This document shows, piece after piece, positions 1-5,242 of a DNA stretch of 11,441 nucleotides (its first letter is position 1; each line of letters opens with the position of its first letter). The translations under genes and the position numbers were made by a program. Location: the NCBI GenBank assembly GCA_964373775.1, contig CAYJWA010000030.1, positions 1 through 11,441 of the forward strand, written 5' to 3'. Below the pieces are notes generated by a model. That model was not told the DNA's origin and made no database searches. It was given only the letters and a program-made list of their open reading frames with translations. This DNA is from UBA10002 sp964373775 (GTDB lineage: Bacteria > Patescibacteriota > Minisyncoccia > Phycocordibacterales > UBA10002).

Positions 1-2
1 TG

Positions 3-54
3 ACCCTGCGCAGCCTGCCTGCCGAAGCCTCGGCGCAGGCAGGGAGCGCAGGGT
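3..54. repeat. Long GC-rich imperfect palindrome (REP-like hairpin)
   Basis: Two nested perfect arms pair: ACCCTGCGC (3-11) with GCGCAGGGT (46-54), and CCTGCCTGC (14-22) with GCAGGCAGG (35-43). They are separated by an AG/GA mismatch and capped by a short CGA/TCG stem. It lies downstream of ribH on the minus strand but has no T-tract, so a terminator role is not supported. Its form resembles bacterial REP elements; no second copy is present in the window. Confidence 0.6.
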
Positions 55-61
55 GCCCCCC

Positions 62-180
62 ATTCGTGTGCGCCTTCCTAAAATTCGTGTGCACCATTCG
101 TCAAGTGTATCTACCGCTTTTGGTATTCGTGTGCACCATTCGTCAAGTGTATCTACCGCTATTCGTTAAAAGTATCTACT
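62..180. repeat. 36-bp tandem direct repeat array running into the 3' end of ribH
   Basis: Two identical 36-bp units lie at 83-118 and 125-160, separated by 6 bp. A truncated unit beginning ATTCGTGTGCGCC precedes them (62-74). A diverged partial unit (161-180, ATTCGTTAAAAGTATCTACT) follows and encodes the last residues of RibH. The ribH stop codon (159-161) sits at the junction of the second unit and the diverged one. The 6-bp spacing excludes a CRISPR array. Whether the array was copied from the gene tail or replaced it cannot be decided here. Confidence 0.8.
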
Positions 181-635
181 ATCAAGCGAAGCGCGGCGCG
201 GGCAGCGCTGGCGCCAAAATCAATCTTTGGGCCGGCGCGCGCCTTGGCTTGCTCTAATGTATCGGTCGTGAGCACGCCAAAGCCAATCGGGATAGCATGC
301 GTAAGCATCACCTCCATAATCCCGCGCGCGGCAGAAGCGGCAATGTAATAGTAGTGGTCGGTCTCGCCTTTAATGACGCAGCCGAGCGCCACGAGCGCAT
401 GAAAACGGCCGCTCTTCGCCAACCGCTGACAGATGAACGGAAGTTCAAATGAGCCGGGCACGCGCGCCACCGTAATGTTTTTCCGCGGCACGCCGCTCGC
501 GCGCAATTCCTTGCGTGCGCCCGCAAGCAGTTTTTCGGTAACATCCGCGTTACACTCCGCCACCGCAATGCCGATACGCAACGCGACACCCCGACCCGGT
601 ACATTATGGCCTGTTCTTTTTTCCCTTCTCTGCAT
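159..635 (-). CDS. ribH: 6,7-dimethyl-8-ribityllumazine synthase
   Basis: Condenses 5-amino-6-ribitylaminouracil with 3,4-dihydroxy-2-butanone 4-phosphate, the penultimate step of riboflavin synthesis; the family forms cytosolic pentamers or icosahedral shells. Visible family motifs are VPGSFELPF, GCVIKGETDHYYY (which holds the active-site His of the GET-x-H motif) and FGVLTTDTLEQA. Length of about 158 residues is normal. I chose the ATG at 635 because a GGAG Shine-Dalgarno ends 11 nt upstream. A GTG at 647 in the same frame would add four residues but abuts the Shine-Dalgarno. The final residues VDTFNE and the stop come from a diverged unit of the repeat array at 62-180, so the C-terminus has probably been altered by the repeat. 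It is the last gene of the block, separated from ribE by a MITE-like element. Confidence 0.93.
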   Translation of the reverse strand: MQRREKRTGHNVPGRGVALRIGIAVAECNADVTEKLLAGARKELRASGVPRKNITVARVPGSFELPFICQRLAKSGRFHALVALGCVIKGETDHYYYIAASAARGIMEVMLTHAIPIGFGVLTTDTLEQAKARAGPKIDFGASAARAALRLIVDTFNE

Positions 636-652
636 ACCATTTGCCACTCCTT

Positions 653-682
653 CGCTTCACTTTACTTACATAAAGTGAAGCG
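653..682. repeat. 12-bp perfect stem-loop just upstream of ribH
   Basis: CGCTTCACTTTA (653-664) pairs with TAAAGTGAAGCG (671-682) around a 6-nt loop. On the ribH transcript the 3' arm runs directly into the AAGGAG ribosome-binding site, so the hairpin could influence ribosome access. There is no T-run for termination, and the conserved FMN-riboswitch core is absent. Confidence 0.6.
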
Positions 683-692
683 GGGAGGGTTA

Positions 693-874
693 GAAACTGT
701 CTGAAAAGCTATCGCAATCCTCAGCCGCGCCATCTTCGATAAAAAACGGTGAAGACCAGGGAGGTGTACCGAGGTACTCCGACCGAGGATGAGCCGTTTT
801 TTATCGAAGATGGCGCGGCGACGATGCGAAATGATTTCAAATATATATTCCATGTTAGCTTTTCAGACAGTTTC
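693..874. mobile_element. 182-bp MITE-like element with nested inverted repeats
   Basis: Perfect 19-bp terminal inverted repeats GAAACTGTCTGAAAAGCTA (693-711) and its complement (856-874) are flanked by a direct TTA at 690-692 and 875-877, a candidate 3-bp target duplication. Inside lies a second perfect inverted repeat of 26 bp (724-749 and 794-819) around a 44-nt centre. No transposase is encoded, so mobilisation in trans by a full-length relative with the same ends is inferred. The element fills most of the ribE-ribH spacer. Short T-N-A duplications occur in parts of the IS5 superfamily, but the family is not assignable from this sequence. Confidence 0.75.
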
Positions 875-885
875 TTAGTGATTGA

Positions 886-1527
886 TTATCCCTTCTGCTT
901 CGTTTTTGTTACTCCTACATTCCTAGGAATGTAGGAGTATGATTGAATCTGCGTCGCGCGCGCAATATATTTCGCGAGAATATCCGTCTCAATATTCACC
1001 CTATCGCCAACCTTTCGAAATTGCAAATTAGTATGCGCGAGCGTGTAGGGAATGAGTGCAACTGAAAACCAGTACTCTCCGACATCCGCAACCGTCAAAC
1101 TCACCCCGTCCACGGCAACCGAACCCTTCTTCACAACCAACGTGAGGAGTTCTCGCGGCGCTTCTATCTTGAGCAGTTGCGCGCGCCCCGCGCGCACCGA
1201 CACCGCGATGCCTCCGACCCCGTCCACATGCCCCATCACCAAATGTCCGTCAAGCGGCTCCCCTGCTTTGATGCTTCGCTCCAGATTCACTCTTTCTCCG
1301 GCGCGCCACGAACCCGCTGTGGTCTTTTGGAGCGTCTCTTGCATATAAACAAAATGCATAACACCCCTCCCCGCCTTCACCACCGTAGAGCAGATGCCGT
1401 TCACGGAAATACTCTCCCCCGCGGGCACTCTCCACTGCGCGGGTTTCGCCACCGAAACCGCGAGATTCCTCCCCCGTTTCTCCGCCGAAGCAACTTTTGC
1501 GGTATGTGCGATAATTCCGGTGAACAT
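886..1527 (-). CDS. ribE: Riboflavin synthase, alpha type
   Basis: Dismutates two 6,7-dimethyl-8-ribityllumazine molecules, the RibH product, to riboflavin plus the ribitylaminouracil substrate; the enzyme is normally a trimer of two-barrel subunits. The start MFTGIIAHTAKV is the family signature, so the ATG at 1527 is chosen over an in-frame upstream start at 1590 that would overlap the transketolase gene. Both lumazine-binding barrels are visible: ESISVNGICSTVV, ETL and VNLERS in the first; GHLVMGHVDGVG, VAVDGVSLTV, LIPYTL and ILAKYI in the second. The gene starts 7 nt after the transketolase-C stop without an evident Shine-Dalgarno, which suggests translational coupling. The tail after ILAKYIARATQIQS is unusual because it is encoded by a 30-bp perfect palindrome (910-939). 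Confidence 0.95.
   Translation of the reverse strand: MFTGIIAHTAKVASAEKRGRNLAVSVAKPAQWRVPAGESISVNGICSTVVKAGRGVMHFVYMQETLQKTTAGSWRAGERVNLERSIKAGEPLDGHLVMGHVDGVGGIAVSVRAGRAQLLKIEAPRELLTLVVKKGSVAVDGVSLTVADVGEYWFSVALIPYTLAHTNLQFRKVGDRVNIETDILAKYIARATQIQSYSYIPRNVGVTKTKQKG
910..939. repeat. 30-bp perfect palindrome inside the ribE 3' end
   Basis: Positions 910-939 read identically on both strands and centre on CCTAGG, with no loop. The palindrome encodes roughly YSYIPRNVGV in the RibE tail, beyond the conserved second barrel. No T-run follows on either strand, so it does not look like a terminator. Perfect symmetry without a spacer fits an inserted palindromic element, a cruciform or a dimeric-protein site; the sequence does not decide between these. 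Confidence 0.8.
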
Positions 1528-1534
1528 GGTTTTA

Positions 1535-2548
1535 TCATCGCTGCAAGATGCGCATCGCCGCTTCTTTGATGTGAGAGATTCCCATGCCATAATGCTCCAC
1601 TATTTCTTCGGGCTTACCTGATTGACCGAAGCGGTCTTGCACGCCGACAAACTCAACCGGGACCGGATGTCTTCGCGCGAGGAGTTCTGCTACCGCCGAA
1701 CCCATACCGCCCGCGATTTGATGTTCCTCCACCGTCACGATGCGACCGCACTCTTTTGCAAGTTCGACAACCGCAGTTTCATCGAGCGGCTTGATGGTTG
1801 AGAGATTGAGCACGGTCACCGCGATTCCCTCCCCCTCTAATTCCTTTGCCGCCACGAGTGCCTTGTGCAATAAGCTCCCTGTTCCGATGATTCCGACTCT
1901 TTTGAGGTCTGACCTCTTTCCCGATTTGAGGTCAGACATCGAAGAATCCGGTGTTTGGTAAAAAATCTGGGCTTTGCCGATTTCAAACGGCGTTTCTTCA
2001 GTCGTAATGACGGGAGTTTTCTCGCGCGCAAGGCGGATGTAGGTCGGGGTTTTTGTCTTTGCCGCGGCAAGCGTTGCTTTCTTGGCTTCAATAGAGTCGC
2101 AAGGGGAGAGCACGACCATGTTCGGAAGTACTCGCATGAGCGCAATATCTTCAATTGCCTGATGCGTGCCGCCGTCAGGACCCACGGAGACACCGGCGTG
2201 CGAACCCGCAATCTTTACGGGTCGGTCGTTGTAGCAAATGGTGGTGCGAATCTGCTCCCAGTTTCGTCCGGGAGAGAACATTGCGTACGACGAACAGAAC
2301 GGAATCTTCCCCATCGCCGCCATACCGCTCGCCACCGTGACGAGATTCTGCTCCGCCACCCCTATCTCCACAAACCGGTTCGGGAACTTTTTGGCAAAAA
2401 GGTGCATCTGCGTTGATTCAGTCAGGTCGGCGCAGAGCCCGACGACCCGCTCGTCGGCTTCTCCTGCTGCCAAAAGCCCTTCGCCGAATCCTTTGCGAAT
2501 CGGCACCTGTTCCACATCTTTTTCAAAAAGTTTAGGATTGAGTTTCAT
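1535..2548 (-). CDS. Transketolase, C-terminal subunit (Pyr and C-terminal domains)
   Basis: C-terminal half of a split transketolase. With the N-half it would transfer two-carbon ketol units between pentose and triose/hexose phosphates using thiamine diphosphate. The Pyr domain shows VEIGVAEQNLVTVASGMA, with Glu66 as the expected cofactor-activating Glu, followed by the GGTHQAIEDIALMR region and IRLAREKTPV. The C-terminal domain carries GTGSLLHKAL and ends FGQSGKPEEIVEHYG. Length (337 residues) is slightly above typical because about 13 residues containing SDLKSGKRSDL (near 205-216) are encoded by an inserted palindromic element (1907-1937) between IGKAQIF and VGIIGTGS. The ATG overlaps the stop of the preceding 33-codon ORF (ATGA), which favours coupling. 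Downstream, ribE follows after 7 nt. Confidence 0.95.
   Translation of the reverse strand: MKLNPKLFEKDVEQVPIRKGFGEGLLAAGEADERVVGLCADLTESTQMHLFAKKFPNRFVEIGVAEQNLVTVASGMAAMGKIPFCSSYAMFSPGRNWEQIRTTICYNDRPVKIAGSHAGVSVGPDGGTHQAIEDIALMRVLPNMVVLSPCDSIEAKKATLAAAKTKTPTYIRLAREKTPVITTEETPFEIGKAQIFYQTPDSSMSDLKSGKRSDLKRVGIIGTGSLLHKALVAAKELEGEGIAVTVLNLSTIKPLDETAVVELAKECGRIVTVEEHQIAGGMGSAVAELLARRHPVPVEFVGVQDRFGQSGKPEEIVEHYGMGISHIKEAAMRILQR
1901..1937. repeat. Palindromic element, copy 1, in frame inside transketolase-C
   Basis: Arms GTCTGACCTC (1907-1916) and GAGGTCAGAC (1928-1937) pair around an 11-nt loop TTTCCCGATTT. Rpib copy 2 at 4562-4610 has the same architecture, and its loop on the opposite strand differs by one base. 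In the transketolase reading direction the element encodes SDLKSGKRSDL and keeps the frame open. Confidence 0.8.
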
Positions 2549-2646
2549 ATCTTTATTTTTCGGAGCGCTGCGAGTGCCATCGCGCCTTCTTCCTTATTCG
2601 GCGCTTGCCCCTCACCAAAAGCACTGACAGTAAGATAATTTCTCAT
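2545..2646 (-). CDS. 33-codon ORF coupled at both ends, resembling a transketolase-N tail
   Basis: A small ORF fills the whole gap between the two transketolase genes. Its ATG overlaps the TGA of the upstream fusion gene (ATGA, 2643-2646), and its own TGA overlaps the ATG of transketolase-C (ATGA, 2545-2548). Its C-terminal part, EEGAMALAALRKI, resembles the tail of the neighbouring fusion protein, KEGEMALAVLREL, and the preceding APNK resembles the APN segment that often follows WHGK in transketolase N-halves. I read it as either a remnant of an older transketolase-N 3' end or a coupling peptide that hands ribosomes from one half to the other. Real translation is unproven. Confidence 0.45.
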   Translation of the reverse strand: MRNYLTVSAFGEGQAPNKEEGAMALAALRKIKI

Positions 2647-4178
2647 TCGCGTAGTTTTTCGCCCAACTCCCGTAAAACTGCTAATGCCATTTCCCCCTCT
2701 TTTGGTGTGGGGGGTTTGCCGTGCCAGTGATAATCGCGCTCAAAATCGGGCACGCCTTTGCCGGGGATGGTGCGGGCAATAATCACCGAGGGCTGATCAA
2801 AGACGGCTTTGGCGCGCTGTATCGCTCCGTGAATCTCGACAAAACTATGCCCGTCAATCTCCTGCGTGTGCCAGTTCCATGCTTTCCATTTATCTGCGAG
2901 CGGCTCAAGCGGCATGATGTCTTCGGTGAAGCCGTCTATCTGGATGTTGTTGCGGTCAATGATGGCGATGAGGTTCCCCAGTTTTTCTTTGCCCGCGAGC
3001 ATGGCTCCTTCCCAACTGTTGCCTGCGTCTAACTCTCCGTCAGACATGAGACAGTAAATCCACCTCTTGTAAGACCTCCCCGAATCTATCCGTTCTGCCA
3101 ATGCCATCCCCGTTGCCTGCGAGAGACCGCTTCCGAGCGGGCCAGAACTCGTTTCAAGCGCGGGAAAGTATTCGCGATGCGGGTGGCCTTGAAACTTGGT
3201 GCCGAATTTGCGAAGCGTTTTTTTGTACTCATCCACATCTGCGTAGCCAGCATGACACATCGCGGAGTAGAGTACGGGGCAGATGTGACCGTTGGAAAGC
3301 ACGAGCCAGTCGCGCTCCGGCCAGTCGGGCCGTTTTGGGTCATGCCGAAGCTCATGGAAATAGAGGAAGGTGAAAATGTCCGCCATTCCTAAGGGACCTG
3401 CCGTGTGTCCTGAACCCGCTTCAATAAGCGCTTCAATGAGCGTAATTCTTATCTCGTTTGCTTTTCTGGCAAACATCCTGATTTCCGCATCAGTCAAATG
3501 CGTGTCGGGGAGACGGGTTTCCCCTTCGCTCGCGTTTGTTCCAGCTTTCATGGTGTTGAATGATAGCAGATTTTTGAGATGTCCAATAGCTTCGCGCTCA
3601 TTCGGACTTCCGAAAATCGCCGAGCCGACGACGAGACGGCTCGCTCCGGCATCCAAGAGCGCGCGCGCGTTTGCAAGCGAAACCCCGCCGTCAACGGCAA
3701 GCGAGAGATGCGGAAAGAGCGCGTGCGCCTCGCTGACGCGCGCAACCACGCGCTCGTCAAACGGCTGACCTTGCGTTCCAATATGCGCGATGCCCATGAG
3801 TTGCAGACAAGAGATTTCGTGTGCGAAAGAATCAATCGCTTCAAGCGGCGTATCTATCTCAAGCGAGGGCCCAATCTCCACGCTCCCGCGCCACTCGTGA
3901 ATCGCATCGGCGAAGGACTCGGCGGAAAGCGCTTCCACTTGCATAAGTATGCGCGAAAATCCTACTCGAACGAGGTCGTCTATAAGCGGGCGCGGGTCGG
4001 GGACCATCAGATGCGCTTCGTAGTCAAGTGCGTCGGTAAACGGCAGTGGCTGGCTCGGTATGAACCCCCCTTCGCAAAAATCAACCTGCACGGTGTCGAC
4101 GAGACCTTTGACGAGAGCGGTCTTTTCTTCTACCTCGCGGAAGGTTTTTGGAATGATGGCGGGAATGACTTCGGGCAT
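2643..4178 (-). CDS. Fusion: ribulose-phosphate 3-epimerase-like domain + transketolase N-terminal subunit
   Basis: Residues 1-205 form an Rpe-like TIM barrel: PAIIP at the start, QVDFCEGGFIP, EAHLMVPDP, VDGGVSLANA and VVGSAIFG. Residues from about 225 to 511 form the thiamine-diphosphate-binding half of transketolase: EAGSGHTAGPLG with His258, SNGHICPVLY, ETSSGPLGSGLSQATGMA, SDGELDAGNSWEGAM and IIDRNNIQIDG. In the epimerase part the canonical first metal His is Gln31, while Asp33, His56 and Asp163 remain. The usual NPG(F/M)xGQ loop is IGTQGQ, so activity or substrate may differ. In the transketolase part, GDGE has become SDGE. No ribosome-binding site precedes internal Met210, so one polypeptide is more likely than two. 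The fusion would couple ribulose/xylulose 5-phosphate interconversion to ketol transfer, with the C-half supplied by the gene 94 bp downstream. Confidence 0.9.
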   Translation of the reverse strand: MPEVIPAIIPKTFREVEEKTALVKGLVDTVQVDFCEGGFIPSQPLPFTDALDYEAHLMVPDPRPLIDDLVRVGFSRILMQVEALSAESFADAIHEWRGSVEIGPSLEIDTPLEAIDSFAHEISCLQLMGIAHIGTQGQPFDERVVARVSEAHALFPHLSLAVDGGVSLANARALLDAGASRLVVGSAIFGSPNEREAIGHLKNLLSFNTMKAGTNASEGETRLPDTHLTDAEIRMFARKANEIRITLIEALIEAGSGHTAGPLGMADIFTFLYFHELRHDPKRPDWPERDWLVLSNGHICPVLYSAMCHAGYADVDEYKKTLRKFGTKFQGHPHREYFPALETSSGPLGSGLSQATGMALAERIDSGRSYKRWIYCLMSDGELDAGNSWEGAMLAGKEKLGNLIAIIDRNNIQIDGFTEDIMPLEPLADKWKAWNWHTQEIDGHSFVEIHGAIQRAKAVFDQPSVIIARTIPGKGVPDFERDYHWHGKPPTPKEGEMALAVLRELGEKLRE

Positions 4179-4186
4179 AGTACAAA

Positions 4187-4293
4187 GGGTTAGGGTTAAG
4201 AAACCGGTTTGGGCAAAGGTTAAGGTTAAGGTTAAGGTTAGGAACTTCTTAACCTCACTTCTTAACCCATTCCGGCATCCTAACCCTAACCTA
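4187..4293. repeat. Telomere-like GGTTAAGG/CCTAACCC repeat spacer (A)
   Basis: The spacer between rpiB and the fusion gene is almost wholly GGTTAAGG- and GGTTAGGG-type units on one side and CTTAACC/CCTAACC units on the other, so it can fold on itself. A central segment, CTTAACCCATTCCGGC, recurs in spacer C (5256-5271). The rpiB stop codon (4286-4288) lies within the repeat. Confidence 0.85.
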
Positions 4294-4777
4294 TACTATC
4301 TATCTTCTCTAATCTTCGTACATGCCGCTCCTCGCCGGAGAACGGCGTTTCAAGCCAAACCGTGACTCCCTGCTTCGCTTCGTCAAGGGTGCAAAAACGC
4401 GCGCCGATGGCGAAGATATTGGAGTCGTTGTGGTCGCGCGAGGCCTTAATGAGCGGCACCATCTGCGGCCCGGGAGCAAGGAGTGCGGCGCGCGCGCCCT
4501 TCACCCGATTCATGGCGATAATCTCCCCCTGCCCGCTTCCGGCGACCACAATGCCCCGCGTTTCTACAAGGTCGGACCTTGAATCGGGAAAAAGGTCCGA
4601 CCTTGTAGAAGCCGCCACCTTCTTCGCGAGCGGGATAACATAGTCAGGATAATCATCCCCCGTCTCGTAGGAGTGCGGCCCCATGTCTTCCGTCTCGTGC
4701 CCGAGCGAACGCACAAACTCAATAAGTTTCTGCTTCATCTCAAACCCCGCGTGGTCTCCGGCGAAGAATACTTGCAT
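4286..4777 (-). CDS. rpiB: Ribose-5-phosphate isomerase B, Glu-type, with in-frame insertion
   Basis: Interconverts ribose 5-phosphate and ribulose 5-phosphate in the non-oxidative pentose phosphate pathway. Family motifs are AGDHAGFEMK, LGHETEDMG, DDYPDYV, GSGQGEIIAMNRVKGARAAL, SRDHNDSNIFAIGAR and RHVRRLEKI. The catalytic Cys of the E. coli-type CGTG motif is Ala79 here; the motif reads AGSGQGE with Glu85, matching the type, known from Mycobacterium, that uses Glu as base. About 15 residues (RSDLFPDSRSDL, near 59-70) are inserted between AKKVA and RGIVVAGSG by a palindromic element, which brings the length to 163 against the usual 140-155. No Shine-Dalgarno is seen. The last codons and the stop lie in a telomere-like repeat. 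Confidence 0.94.
   Translation of the reverse strand: MQVFFAGDHAGFEMKQKLIEFVRSLGHETEDMGPHSYETGDDYPDYVIPLAKKVAASTRSDLFPDSRSDLVETRGIVVAGSGQGEIIAMNRVKGARAALLAPGPQMVPLIKASRDHNDSNIFAIGARFCTLDEAKQGVTVWLETPFSGEERHVRRLEKIDSIG
4562..4610. repeat. Palindromic element, copy 2, in frame inside rpiB
   Basis: Perfect 19-bp arms TTCTACAAGGTCGGACCTT (4562-4580) and complement (4592-4610) flank an 11-nt loop, GAATCGGGAAA. It is homologous to the element in transketolase-C (1901-1937) but inserted in the opposite orientation relative to the gene. In rpiB sense it encodes RSDLFPDSRSDL. Each arm contains a smaller 13-bp imperfect palindrome of the AAGGTC-N-GACCTT type. Confidence 0.85.
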
Positions 4778-4781
4778 AAAT

Positions 4782-4827
4782 AGGGGGTAAGGTTAAGAAT
4801 CCTGATTAGGTTAGGGTTAAGGTCAGG
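4782..4827. repeat. Telomere-like GGTTAAGG repeat spacer (B)
   Basis: Short stretch upstream of rpiB with GGTAAGGTTAAG, GGTTAGGGTTAAGG and related units, of the same family as spacers A and C but on the opposite strand. No promoter or Shine-Dalgarno for rpiB is evident in it, which fits rpiB being read from an upstream promoter. Confidence 0.75.
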
Positions 4828-4829
4828 TG

Positions 4830-5239
4830 TTATTTCGGCTGACGGTCCTCAAAGCGTTTCCAACTTAAACGTAGTTGGTATAATTGTCTACCAATGACAT
4901 CTTACTCGGCAATCAATTTTACACACACATCCACTTTGACAAATGTTCCATACAATTCACGGCACTGTTCTAGACTCGCGGCTGTTTCGTTTGATTCAGC
5001 CATTGCGTCGTCAATGTATTTCTGGAAACCGGATTGCTGATGTCGTTTGGCATACCCTTCTGCAATGAGACGAGGGATTGCTTTTGAGGAACGAGACAAT
5101 TGATCTTGTAAATCATACTGCTCTTTCTTAGGTGTAGCGGAACCACATCCTTCATCACCCAAAGCATCGCCTTGTACGAACGCTGATAGACATTAAGGTC
5201 TCGAAAACTATGAATTGGCTTTTTCTCGTTTTCTGGCAT
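4830..5239 (-). pseudogene. Four-helix-bundle protein (S23 / 23S rRNA IVS-encoded family), broken
   Basis: The family signature is split over two frames. The first part (from ATG 5239) reads HSFRDLNVYQRSYKAMLWVMKDVV; after a shift near 5115-5150 the second frame reads PKKEQYDLQDQLSRSSKAIP followed by RLIAEGYAKR, the conserved core of the family. The second frame then meets a TAA (4902-4904) after VKLIAE. Reading through that stop gives DVIGRQLYQLRLSWKRF to the next stop at 4830. The full span is 410 bp; adding one base makes it a multiple of three, so a one-base deletion plus one Tyr-to-stop change explains the damage. Members are small helical proteins, pentameric where structures are known, of uncertain cellular role. 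The gene is more AT-rich than its neighbours and may be a later arrival between gap and rpiB. A sequencing error at the shift is possible. Confidence 0.8.
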
Positions 5240-5242
5240 CGG

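Noticed and set aside
83..160. Two identical 36-bp repeats as a mini CRISPR array
   Set aside because: The spacing is only 6 bp, there are no spacer-sized intervals and no cas genes; the array also merges with the ribH coding end.
66..257. Plus-strand ORF of 63 codons
   Set aside because: It is a translation of the tandem repeat and the antisense of ribH, with duplicated peptide segments and no supporting motif.
648..885. FMN riboswitch controlling ribE or ribH
   Set aside because: The spacer holds a simple stem-loop and a transposon-like inverted repeat; the conserved multi-stem FMN aptamer core is not visible.
1528..1590. Longer ribE start at 1590
   Set aside because: The family begins MFTGI, which is at 1527; the longer form overlaps transketolase-C and adds an unrelated 21-residue leader.
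3547..3551. Separate start for the transketolase N-half at internal Met210
   Set aside because: No Shine-Dalgarno precedes it, and the frame is continuous with a complete barrel domain upstream, so a fusion is the simpler reading.
3579..4193. 204-codon plus-strand ORF antisense to the fusion gene
   Set aside because: It is an antisense shadow of a strongly conserved gene, with a low-complexity Arg/His-rich translation and no family motif.
4187..4293. True telomere or chromosome end
   Set aside because: The repeats are short, irregular, present on both strands and embedded between conserved genes.
5100..5165. Programmed -1 frameshift in the four-helix-bundle gene
   Set aside because: There is no slippery heptamer or downstream pseudoknot, and a second lesion (an in-frame stop at 4902) points to decay.
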